Position numbers and translations under genes: made by a program. The notes under the pieces were generated by a model that did no database searches, was not told the origin of the DNA, and worked only from the letters and a program-made list of their open reading frames with translations. Of a stretch of DNA of 16,038 nt, positions 1 through 6,127 are shown piece by piece. How positions within the stretch are numbered: the first letter of the stretch is position 1; each line of letters opens with the position of its first letter. This DNA is from Clostridia bacterium (lineage in GTDB: Bacteria > Bacillota > Clostridia > Oscillospirales > CAG-272), in contig JAFQPC010000070.1 in NCBI GenBank assembly GCA_017411935.1, forward strand, positions 1 through 16,038, read 5' to 3'.

Positions 1-8
1 CCGTTGGG

Positions 9-44
9 CCCAACTATGTAAATCAGCCCAACTATGTAAATCAG
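9..44. repeat. Two tandem copies of an 18-bp repeat
   Basis: Positions 9-26 and 27-44 are identical 18-bp units beginning CCCAACTATG and ending AAATCAG. Eighteen bases are six codons, and in the reading frame that starts at position 3 the unit encodes PNYVNQ twice. This fits a low-complexity linker inside a protein rather than a non-coding repeat. The array may continue to the left of the window. Confidence 0.85.
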
Positions 45-110
45 GTTACATATACGCCCTACCCCGTTGAAAAGCCGAACCTCGCAAAGAAAATTGTCGG
101 TATGGCTCTG

Positions 111-494
111 TCAATTTTCGGTTTCGCTTTCTCCCTCCCGGAGGGAGGCTTTCACGACGGTGTCAATATATTCGCATACACCTCGAAAATTTGTATCGAT
201 CATACGATTTGTAAATCGTATGACTTTTAAATCATACCCTGCAAGAATTTCTGTGCGAAATTCATCCTTTGATCTACCATCTTCGGTATAATGCTGTAAG
301 CCATCAATTTCGATAATTATTTTCGCCTTATGGCAATAAAAATCTGCAATAAAATTATCGATTGCTTTTTGGCGTTGAAATCTAACTTCATATTTAGCTA
401 AAAAATCATACCACAAATGATTTTCTTGTGGGGTCGCATTTTTTCGAAGATTTTTTGCAAGAGTAATATTCGTTTTATTGTAATCAAGAGACAT
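111..494 (-). CDS. DUF559-family endonuclease-like protein (PD-(D/E)XK fold)
   Basis: This 127-aa protein belongs to the DUF559 group, which is related to very-short-patch-repair-like nucleases of the PD-(D/E)XK fold. It carries the usual N-terminal block (LAKNLRKNATPQENHLWYDFL, residues 13-32), then FIADFYC with Asp51 as a likely metal ligand. The core IEIDG..H follows at 61-68, with Glu62 and Asp64 as the likely catalytic acids, and the strand VIRFTN is at 91-96. The biological role of the family is not established. The start is supported by a GGGGG-containing ribosome site at 502-506 and a -10 box further upstream. The last ten or so residues (SLREGESETEN) are encoded by a palindrome plus sequence that seems to belong to the interrupted neighbouring gene, so the C-terminus looks acquired at the insertion point. 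The gene is clearly more AT-rich than the operons to its right, consistent with horizontal transfer. Confidence 0.88.
   Translation of the reverse strand: MSLDYNKTNITLAKNLRKNATPQENHLWYDFLAKYEVRFQRQKAIDNFIADFYCHKAKIIIEIDGLQHYTEDGRSKDEFRTEILAGYDLKVIRFTNRMIDTNFRGVCEYIDTVVKASLREGESETEN
131..147. repeat. 17-bp palindrome at the DUF559 3' end
   Basis: CTCCCTCC at 131-138 is the exact reverse complement of GGAGGGAG at 140-147, with a single C between them. It encodes SLREG near the C-terminus of the DUF559 protein. It marks the place where the interrupted + strand reading frame stops looking like protein, so it may be the element boundary. It could also act as a weak hairpin at the 3' end of the minus-strand transcript. 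Confidence 0.75.
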
Positions 495-523
495 ATTTTC
501 TCCCCCAAGATTTTACTATATTC

Positions 524-552
524 ATTATATCACAAAACCATCAGGGACACAA
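524..552 (-). promoter_or_regulatory. Probable promoter of the DUF559 gene
   Basis: On the minus strand a perfect TATAAT lies at 529-524 and a weak -35 (TTGTGT) at 552-547, with a 17-bp spacer. The start codon is about 30 bases downstream, with a G-rich ribosome site between. The -35 matches consensus at only three positions, so the call rests mainly on the -10 box and position. It is divergent from the promoter at 625-653. Confidence 0.5.
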
Positions 553-624
553 TACTTCCACCACTTTTTGTAACCTCACTTAAAAACAAGAAAAATATCT
601 TTTTCTGTCGTTTTTCGTATTTCG

Positions 625-653
625 TTGACAAATACAGAATTTTTCGGTATAAT
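625..653 (+). promoter_or_regulatory. Consensus sigma-A promoter of the yigZ-lipoprotein-phosphatase operon
   Basis: TTGACA at 625-630 and TATAAT at 648-653 are separated by exactly 17 bp, a perfect match to the vegetative promoter consensus. Transcription should start near 660, leaving a leader of roughly 45 bases. No operator-like dyad overlaps the boxes, so expression is probably constitutive. Confidence 0.88.
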
Positions 654-706
654 ATTAGAGATATGTAACGAGAAAATTATTTTCGATGACGCGGAGGAAC
701 CAAGGT

Positions 707-1339
707 TTGAGCCAGGAAAGTAAATTTTTCACGACCGTGCGGCAATCTGCCCGTGCAGAATTTGAAGAAAAACGTTCGGTTTTTATCGGTCACGTGATGC
801 GTACCGACACCGAAGAGGAAGCGCAGGCGTTTATCAAAAAAATCAAAAAGGAATACGCCGACGCAACGCACAACGTCTCGGCATATCTGATGCAGGGTGA
901 GATCGTGGCACGCTATTCGGACGACGGAGAACCGCAAGGAACGGCGGGAATGCCCGTGCTTGACGTGATCCGCAAAAGCGGTGTCCGCAATGTCTGTGTC
1001 GTCGTCACCCGATATTTTGGCGGAACGCTTCTTGGCGCAGGCGGACTCGTCCGCGCTTACTCGCACGCTGCGTCGCTTGCCATTGAAGCGGCGGGAATCA
1101 TCACCTATGAACCTTATACCGAGCTGGAGCTCCGTTGCGGTTATTCGGAATATCAGAAATACAGCGTTCTTCTCAGTGCAGCCAACGCTGTGATCGACGA
1201 TGTCAACTACGCCGAGGATGTTTGCGTCCGCTTTGCCATCAAGGAAAGTGCGCGCGATGCTCTTGTAGCAAAGATCGTAGAGACCGGCTACGGCAAGGAT
1301 ATTCCCAGAGAGGTAGGAAGTCGCTTTGACTATCGCTAA
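707..1339 (+). CDS. yigZ: YigZ/IMPACT-family protein (UPF0029)
   Basis: This 210-aa protein belongs to the YigZ/IMPACT family, whose eukaryotic member binds the translation regulator GCN1; the bacterial role is not settled. The N-terminal UPF0029 domain has its hallmark stretches YSDDGEPQGTAGMPVLD and VVTRYFGGTLLGAGGL, and a smaller ferredoxin-like C-terminal domain follows. The start is the TTG at 707, because GGAGG at 693-697 sits nine bases before it and the family usually begins just before the conserved FF.TV..... segment. The in-frame ATG at 686 would add seven residues, has no good ribosome site, and would place the GGAGG inside the gene. The gene is first in the operon and overlaps the next one by 14 bases. 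Confidence 0.92.
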   Translation: MSQESKFFTTVRQSARAEFEEKRSVFIGHVMRTDTEEEAQAFIKKIKKEYADATHNVSAYLMQGEIVARYSDDGEPQGTAGMPVLDVIRKSGVRNVCVVVTRYFGGTLLGAGGLVRAYSHAASLAIEAAGIITYEPYTELELRCGYSEYQKYSVLLSAANAVIDDVNYAEDVCVRFAIKESARDALVAKIVETGYGKDIPREVGSRFDYR

Positions 1340-2768
1340 AGTGTTTTTTAAGCTCACGATCTTCGTCTTACTCGTTACCGTTCTTCTTCCCTCGCTCCTT
1401 GCTTGCACGACCGACAATCAAGAAGAACCTCCCTTTGAATTATTGGAGGAGTCTTCGGACAAAGAAAGCTATTCTCTCTATCGCATCGTTCTCTCCGCAA
1501 CCTGCTCTTCCGAGCTGTTTTGCGCCGCACAGAACTTCAAAGAACGTCTTTCGAAACAAACGGGAGTTCCTTGCGATCTTGTATACGATACAGAACAGGT
1601 CACTCAAACAAAAAACATCGTTGAAATTCTTTTGGGCAATACCATCCGTACCGCATCAAAAAAAGCAATGATGGATTTTCGGGAAAACGACTATCTTTGC
1701 CAGCTTCAGGACACGGTCTTGGTTCTCGGCGGGCGTTCGGATGAAGCAACTCTCGCAGCACTTGACCGTTTTTACGACGAGCTCTTGGAGCACGCGACTG
1801 CCCAATCAATTTTGCCAAAGGAAGCAGGGTTTCTCTACCGTGCCAACTATCCGATCGAAACGATCACGATCGGAGGCTTTGACCTTGCGCTTTTTGATAT
1901 CGTCTATGAAAAAGATACGTCCGAGTCGATGCTCGTCTTGGCAAAGACCTTGCAAGAAAAGATTCGGACCGACACCGCGTATTATCTCGATCTGCAATCC
2001 GAAGCCGAATTTCACGAAACATCAAAAAGAATATATCTGACGCACTCCGAGAAAGTACCAACGGGCGTTGCCCACATCTGTTTTGATGCGCAAGGAGTCG
2101 TTCTCTCTGCCAAAGATCTGTTCGGTATTTCGGTTGCCGTCAAAGAATTTTACCAACAATTGCTTGCCTCGGTGGAAACCTCCGATCGGTTTGGAACATC
2201 AAACACGATAACAACGGTCAATTACGAGAAAAACGAACTTGCGCTTGCCTCGATATGGATCGATCCCACCAAAGACACTGTCTCCGAACTTATAAGAATG
2301 AACGATCTGGTAAAATCAACCTCTCCGGACCTCATTTTTTCGAGGAATATGTCCGAGACACAACGCGCTCTCTTTTATGAGATGATCGACGACCAATATC
2401 ATACCGCCGCGGAAATTGAATTTCTCAAAGCAGATGTAGATTGGCGGTTACTTGATAACCTCGGACCGACGGCAACTTTATATCAGATAGGAAATGACGC
2501 CAACGGCTTTTTGCTCCTTTCGGTTGGGGATACCCCTACCGAAAAACTTCTTGCAGACCTCCCCAAAAAGGACCTCCCTCTATTGATCGTCGCTGATCTC
2601 TCCTGCGACGAAATGTGGGAAAACGATTGCTTTGACCGTGTCCTTTTTTCTGCTTCCGAGCAAGTTTCGTTCTCTCTTTGGGCAGAACCGAATTCCTTTC
2701 TTGTCATCGAAGCGATGTCACAAGACGGATATCGCATCCTTTCCGTCGAACGAGTCTCGGCATTTTAA
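1326..2768 (+). CDS. Lipoprotein of unknown function with a duplicated alpha/beta domain
   Basis: This is a 480-aa secreted lipoprotein. Residues 4-26 form a signal peptide ending in the lipobox LLAC, with Cys27 as the lipid-attachment residue. The start is a TTG at 1326 placed five bases after AGGTAGGAAG; the in-frame GTG at 1341 has no ribosome site. Residues about 49-154 and 178-281 look like two copies of one alpha/beta domain. Each has an IV.......... strand, an A..L...I/L....G helix, an ILLGNT- or IYLTHS-like strand, a VLGG- or VVLSAKD-like strand, and a closing F....LL helix. The pattern resembles the N-terminal non-catalytic domain seen in some glycoside hydrolases. Residues about 310-480 vaguely recall an endonuclease/exonuclease/phosphatase fold (R..DLV....PDLIFSR, LLIVADL), but I do not see its catalytic Asn, Glu, Asp-Asn and His set. 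The function is unknown; cell-surface binding is plausible. Confidence 0.8.
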   Translation: MTIAKVFFKLTIFVLLVTVLLPSLLACTTDNQEEPPFELLEESSDKESYSLYRIVLSATCSSELFCAAQNFKERLSKQTGVPCDLVYDTEQVTQTKNIVEILLGNTIRTASKKAMMDFRENDYLCQLQDTVLVLGGRSDEATLAALDRFYDELLEHATAQSILPKEAGFLYRANYPIETITIGGFDLALFDIVYEKDTSESMLVLAKTLQEKIRTDTAYYLDLQSEAEFHETSKRIYLTHSEKVPTGVAHICFDAQGVVLSAKDLFGISVAVKEFYQQLLASVETSDRFGTSNTITTVNYEKNELALASIWIDPTKDTVSELIRMNDLVKSTSPDLIFSRNMSETQRALFYEMIDDQYHTAAEIEFLKADVDWRLLDNLGPTATLYQIGNDANGFLLLSVGDTPTEKLLADLPKKDLPLLIVADLSCDEMWENDCFDRVLFSASEQVSFSLWAEPNSFLVIEAMSQDGYRILSVERVSAF

Positions 2769-2810
2769 TTGTAAAATTGTAATACCACTGATTTAACAAA
2801 GGAGCGCTCT

Positions 2811-3539
2811 ATGAAACTACTCATTATTCGCCACGGAGACCCCGATTACGTCAACGATACGCTCACCGAGGTTGGACACAAAGAAGCCGATCTGCTGGCA
2901 AAATTCTTTGCAGAGAAAGAAATCGACAAGATCTATGTCTCTCCCTTGGGAAGAGCAAAAAAGACTGCCGAATATACCTGTAAGATCAAGGGAATCGACG
3001 CGACGGTCTGCGATTGGTTGCAGGAATTTCCCGCGCGCATCTATCGCCCCGACGAGCAGGAAAAAGACGTTCCGTGGGATTGGCGACCTGCCGATTGGAC
3101 GACCGTCGAGGAGTTTTTCTCCTTGGAAAAATGGGCAACCGTCCCAACGATGACAGAGGGAAAGGTCTCCGAAATATACTCCCACGTGATCGAAGAATTT
3201 GACAAGCTCCTCGCGTCTTTGGGTTACGTCCGAGAGGGAAATCTTTACCGTGTCACAAAAGCAAACGAGGACACGATCGCATTTTTCTGTCACTTCGGAC
3301 TCGAATGCGTTCTGCTCAGCCGACTTTTGAATATTTCGCCGATGCTTCTCTGGCACGGCACCTGCGCCGCGCCGACCTCGGTCACGGTGCTCAATTCCGA
3401 AGAACGGCAAAAGGGAATCGCTTATTTCCGTATGGCAGAATTCGGTAGCGTTGCACACCTGAGAGCGCACGGAGAGGAACCCTCCTTCTCGGCAAGATTT
3501 TGCGAGATCTACGACCGAATGGATCAGCGACACGATTAA
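2811..3539 (+). CDS. Histidine phosphatase family protein (phosphoglycerate mutase-like)
   Basis: This 242-aa cytoplasmic protein begins with LLIIRHGDPDY. The RHG motif (His8) is the phosphate-accepting histidine of the histidine phosphatase superfamily. Further hallmarks are SPLGRAKKTAEYT (about residues 44-56) and the second histidine in FFCHFGLEC, which would complete the active site together with Arg7. It lacks features specific for glycolytic phosphoglycerate mutase or cobalamin-pathway CobC, so the substrate cannot be named. AAAGGAGCG lies upstream of the ATG. It is the third gene of its operon, 42 bases after the lipoprotein, and is followed by a strong terminator. Confidence 0.88.
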   Translation: MKLLIIRHGDPDYVNDTLTEVGHKEADLLAKFFAEKEIDKIYVSPLGRAKKTAEYTCKIKGIDATVCDWLQEFPARIYRPDEQEKDVPWDWRPADWTTVEEFFSLEKWATVPTMTEGKVSEIYSHVIEEFDKLLASLGYVREGNLYRVTKANEDTIAFFCHFGLECVLLSRLLNISPMLLWHGTCAAPTSVTVLNSEERQKGIAYFRMAEFGSVAHLRAHGEEPSFSARFCEIYDRMDQRHD

Positions 3540-3552
3540 TTTTTGATACACC

Positions 3553-3594
3553 GTACAAGGACGGGGAAAAAATCCTCGTCCTTGTACTTTTTTT
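3553..3594 (+). terminator. Strong intrinsic terminator
   Basis: GTACAAGGACG at 3553-3563 pairs perfectly with CGTCCTTGTAC at 3577-3587. Two further G-C pairs are possible around an A-rich loop, and seven T follow at 3588-3594. It lies 14 bases after the phosphatase stop codon and ends just before the next promoter, cleanly separating the two operons. Confidence 0.93.
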
Positions 3595-3604
3595 CGAATA
3601 TTTC

Positions 3605-3633
3605 TTGACATAATTGCGTTTTCGATTTATAAT
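3605..3633 (+). promoter_or_regulatory. Consensus sigma-A promoter of the DUF1858-trmK-nif3-rlmD operon
   Basis: TTGACA at 3605-3610 and TATAAT at 3628-3633 are 17 bp apart, a perfect consensus promoter with the same geometry as the one at 625. A full AAGGAGGT ribosome site at 3655-3662 lies eight bases before the ATG at 3671. This suggests high expression of the small first gene. Confidence 0.92.
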
Positions 3634-3670
3634 AATATATGGTAAAGATTCAATAAGGAGGTAATAAAAA

Positions 3671-3871
3671 ATGACCGTAACGAAGCAATCTATTATTGGT
3701 GATGTTCTTGATGCGGCTCCCGACACGGCGCAGTTCTTTTTCGAGATCGGAATGCACTGTCTCGGATGCCCCTCTGCCAGAGGTGAATCGATCGAGGACG
3801 CTTGTATGGTACACGGTACCGACGCCGACGCGCTGGTAAAGAAGATCAACGACTATCTGGCAGCACGCTGA
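3671..3871 (+). CDS. DUF1858 / hybrid-cluster-associated redox disulfide domain protein
   Basis: This 66-aa single-domain protein matches the DUF1858 family, also known as the redox disulfide domain often found beside hybrid cluster proteins and in ScdA/RIC-type repair proteins. It begins with the typical ITKD.... -like segment (VTKQSIIGDVLDAAPD). It carries the signature GMHCLGCPSA with Cys30 and Cys33 forming the CxxC pair, and then the ES(I/L)EDAC..HG.D segment. The length is normal for the stand-alone form. Its partner and reaction are unknown; a thiol-redox or metal-handling role is inferred from the CxxC. It is led by the strongest ribosome site in the window. Confidence 0.92.
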   Translation: MTVTKQSIIGDVLDAAPDTAQFFFEIGMHCLGCPSARGESIEDACMVHGTDADALVKKINDYLAAR

Positions 3872-3891
3872 TCGAACGATCAAACTACGAT

Positions 3892-3932
3892 GGGGACTTC
3901 TCTCGACTTCCCAAGGAGCGAGGAAAGTCCCC
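3892..3932 (+). terminator. Strong hairpin with weak U tail between the DUF1858 gene and trmK (possible attenuator)
   Basis: Positions 3892-3905 pair with 3919-3932 over 14 bp, starting GGGGACTT/AAGTCCCC, with one C-A mismatch and one U-G wobble and a 13-base loop. Only TTT follows before the sequence turns to G and A, so as a terminator it is weak. Because no new promoter is seen before trmK, it more likely lowers, or sets by processing, the amount of downstream message relative to the abundant first gene. Confidence 0.45.
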
Positions 3933-3966
3933 TTTGAAAAAATGAAATCTGAAAAAGGAATTACTG

Positions 3967-4650
3967 ATGAATCTACCAAAACTCAGTCCTCGTCTGCGGT
4001 GCGCCGCCGAAGTCGTTCGGCAGGGAGCGTATATTGCCGACGTGGGGACCGACCACGCCTATCTTCCGATCGTGCTTCTTTCCGAGGGAAAGATCTGCGG
4101 CGGTGTTGTCTCGGACATCAACGAGGGTCCGATTGCACGTGCAAAAGAACATATCGGAGCGTGCGGAATGACCGAGCTTCTCACCGCGAAACGCTGTGAC
4201 GGTCTTTCGGAACTCGAGGAAGATCACCCCGAGGATATTTTCATTCTCGGCATGGGCGGCGAGCTGATCGCGCGCATTCTCTCGGATGCTCCCTGGACGA
4301 AAGCACCGTCGATCCGCCTTATTCTGCAACCGATGACGCACCCCGAACTCCTTCGCCGTTTCCTTTTGAGCGAGGGATATTCGATCGTCGACGAGGTGCT
4401 CGTAAAGGACGAAAAAATATATCAGATCATTTGCGCCGAATATTCCGGCATACCACAGCACAGAGCATATTCCGAGCTCGAACTGCTCCTCGGCAGAGAA
4501 CCTCTGCGACGCGGCGGACCGCTTTGCGAAGAGCTTCTCGCGCATTGGCGCGACGTTCTTTCGGTGCGTCTGGCAGGCAAACAAAAAGCAGGCAGTGACG
4601 CGTCCGAAGAAGAAAGATTACTCAAACAGATCGGAGAACTTACAAAATGA
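3967..4650 (+). CDS. trmK: tRNA (adenine22-N1)-methyltransferase
   Basis: This 227-aa enzyme uses S-adenosylmethionine to methylate N1 of adenine 22 in the tRNA D-loop region. The Rossmann motif I reads IADVGTDHAYLPI (about residues 23-35), the acidic motif II residue is in VVSDINEGP (Asp50), and the motif IV region reads ILGMGGELI (about 93-101). It also has the family's LILQPMTHPELLR stretch, and a helical C-terminal part completes the normal length. AAGGAA precedes the ATG. Its stop overlaps the next start as ATGA, the classical Firmicute trmK-nif3 arrangement, so the two are probably translationally coupled. Confidence 0.95.
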   Translation: MNLPKLSPRLRCAAEVVRQGAYIADVGTDHAYLPIVLLSEGKICGGVVSDINEGPIARAKEHIGACGMTELLTAKRCDGLSELEEDHPEDIFILGMGGELIARILSDAPWTKAPSIRLILQPMTHPELLRRFLLSEGYSIVDEVLVKDEKIYQIICAEYSGIPQHRAYSELELLLGREPLRRGGPLCEELLAHWRDVLSVRLAGKQKAGSDASEEERLLKQIGELTK

Positions 4651-5408
4651 CAACGCGCGAGCTTTATCAAATTCTCAACGAAAAATTTCCGACCTCGCTC
4701 TCCTGCGATTGGGATAACGACGGACTGATGTGCTGTCCCGACAGCACGCAAGAAGTGCGCCGCGTGCTTCTGACGCTCGACGTGACTGCTGAGGCAGTCA
4801 AGAAAGCCATCGAAGCCAAGTGCGACGTGATCTTGTCACACCACCCCCTCATTTTCAAGGGCATCAAGGCGCTCGACGGCGAAACCACCGTCTCGGCAAA
4901 GGCAATCGACCTCATTCAGCACGGCATCTCGGTAATGTCCTTCCACACGAGACTCGATGCGGCAGAGGGCGGTGTCAACGACGTGCTCGCGACGCTTCTC
5001 GGACTTTGCGACGTCACGCCCTTTGGCGAGGAAGCCATCGGACGCATCGGCTCGCTTCCCAAAGAGACAACGGCAGAGGACTTTGCCAAAACAGTCAAAG
5101 AGGCGCTCTGCGCACCCGTCGTTCAGCTGGCAGACGCAAACATTCCCGTACGCCGCGTGGCGGTGCTCGGCGGCAGCGGAGGTGACGACGTCGAAGCGGC
5201 AAAGGCGGCAGGAGCGGATACTTACGTCAGCGGCGAGCTGAAATATCATCAGCTGACCGATGCCCCCGAGGAAGGCATCAACCTCATCACGGCAGGGCAC
5301 TTCCACACCGAATTTCCCGTGTGCGAAATGCTGAAAAAGCTCCTTGCCGAGATCGATCCCTCGATCGAAACCGAAATTTACGAAAATTACAAGATCAAAA
5401 CGATCTGA
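4647..5408 (+). CDS. Nif3-like dinuclear metal centre protein
   Basis: This 253-aa protein is a member of the widespread NIF3/YqfO family of toroidal hexamers with a two-metal centre; the substrate is not firmly known. The metal-binding residues are visible as SHHPLIF (His65, His66), FHTRLD (His100, Asp104) and AGHFHTEFP (His218, Glu222). The GGSGGDD..AAKAAGADTYVSGELK segment is also typical. The length fits the short form that lacks the extra inserted domain of Bacillus YqfO. It overlaps trmK by four bases, has no separate promoter, and is followed 26 bases later by the phosphoesterase. Confidence 0.95.
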   Translation: MTTRELYQILNEKFPTSLSCDWDNDGLMCCPDSTQEVRRVLLTLDVTAEAVKKAIEAKCDVILSHHPLIFKGIKALDGETTVSAKAIDLIQHGISVMSFHTRLDAAEGGVNDVLATLLGLCDVTPFGEEAIGRIGSLPKETTAEDFAKTVKEALCAPVVQLADANIPVRRVAVLGGSGGDDVEAAKAAGADTYVSGELKYHQLTDAPEEGINLITAGHFHTEFPVCEMLKKLLAEIDPSIETEIYENYKIKTI

Positions 5409-5434
5409 AAAAATACCGAAAGGAAGAAAAAACT

Positions 5435-6127
5435 ATGACTTACGTCGTTTCCGATATTCACGGCTGTCTTGACAAATTCAACCGACTTCTTCGCGAGATC
5501 CGATTCACCGACAACGATATTCTGTACGTACTCGGCGACATCGTCGATTACGGAGAGGAGTCGATCGCGCTTCTTTGCGACCTGAGTATGAGATTTAACG
5601 TCATTCCGATCGTCGGAGAGCACGATTTCCGCGCGCTCCGTCTGCTCACCGAGCTTGACACGATGCTCCGCGACGGCACAACGCCCGATCCCGAGATCCT
5701 CGGGGAAATGACCGAGTGGATCCGTGACGGCGGACAGAAGACGATGGAAGATTTCAAGGCGCTCGACGACGATATGAAAGAGGGCGTGCTCGAATATCTT
5801 TCCGACCTTTCCCTCTATGAAGAGGTCGAGGTAAATGGAAAAAAATATCTGCTTCTCCACGCGGGAATTGCCGATTTCGATCCCGATACCGCCCTCGAGG
5901 ACTATATGCCCGAGGACTTTATCCACGAGCCGATCGATCCCGACCGCACCTATTTTGAGGGCGTGACGATCGTCGCGGGACACGTTCCGACCTATACGCT
6001 CGCGTCTGCCGAAAAGGGAAAAATCTACCGCGGCGAGAGCGCGATCCTCATCGACTGCGGTGCGGCATTTGACGAGCCGCTCGGCTGTCTGCGTCTTGAG
6101 GACGGCAAGGAATTTTATATCCGATGA
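5435..6127 (+). CDS. Metallophosphoesterase, PPP (serine/threonine phosphatase-like) family
   Basis: This 230-aa cytosolic protein has calcineurin-like phosphoesterase motifs in order: SDIHG (Asp7, His9), GDIVDYG (Asp35), GEHDF (61-65), LLHAGIADFDPD (His142) and VAGHVPTY (His183). Two signatures deviate from the PPP consensus: GDxVDRG has Tyr for Arg, and GNHE is GEHD, with Glu62 at the position of a metal-binding Asn. His63 and the other metal ligands are kept, so activity is plausible, though the substrate may not be a phosphoprotein. An extra acidic helical insert (about residues 70-130) separates the halves. The ATG at 5435 is chosen because AAAGGAAG lies just upstream and the protein then begins directly with the first beta strand. 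The open frame extends back into the nif3-like gene without protein-like character. It overlaps rlmD by ATGA. Confidence 0.88.
   Translation: MTYVVSDIHGCLDKFNRLLREIRFTDNDILYVLGDIVDYGEESIALLCDLSMRFNVIPIVGEHDFRALRLLTELDTMLRDGTTPDPEILGEMTEWIRDGGQKTMEDFKALDDDMKEGVLEYLSDLSLYEEVEVNGKKYLLLHAGIADFDPDTALEDYMPEDFIHEPIDPDRTYFEGVTIVAGHVPTYTLASAEKGKIYRGESAILIDCGAAFDEPLGCLRLEDGKEFYIR

Larger units (their letters stand above)
3..230 (+). pseudogene. 3' remnant of a gene with PNYVNQ repeats and a hydrophobic segment, interrupted by the DUF559 gene
   Basis: The frame from position 3 is open to a TAA at 228-230 and runs off the left edge. It reads two PNYVNQ repeats, a Pro/Tyr linker, then EKPNLAKKIVGMALS and a short hydrophobic run to about position 134. 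That pattern (repetitive Pro/Tyr/Gln linker, Lys-rich stretch, start of a membrane segment) resembles small Clostridial membrane proteins with a cytosolic linker before paired membrane helices; this family impression is from memory. After about 131 the frame runs antisense through the DUF559 gene, becomes protein-unlike and soon stops. The expected remainder of the membrane segment and any second helix are missing. I infer that the gene was disrupted at the 131-147 palindrome. It could instead be a genuine C-terminus with a short chance tail. Confidence 0.5.

Noticed and set aside
9..44. Possible CRISPR array from the direct repeats
   Set aside because: There are only two directly adjacent 18-bp units with no spacers and no cas genes, and the unit is in frame with a repetitive protein linker.
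2769..2810. Separate promoter for the histidine phosphatase
   Set aside because: The 42-base gap is AT-rich but holds no paired -35 and -10 boxes at proper spacing, so co-transcription from 625 is more likely.
2817..3611. 264-codon minus-strand open frame opposite the histidine phosphatase
   Set aside because: It lies antisense to a clear RHG-motif phosphatase, starts beyond the terminator, and has no family features.
3869..3882. Palindrome TGATCG-AA-CGATCA as an operator
   Set aside because: It lies at the stop codon of the DUF1858 gene, far from any promoter, and a 14-bp palindrome of this kind can easily occur by chance in this sequence.
5321..5434. 38-residue N-terminal extension of the metallophosphoesterase
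   Set aside because: It only overlaps the end of the Nif3-like gene, is highly charged and unordered, and a good ribosome site precedes the ATG at 5435.
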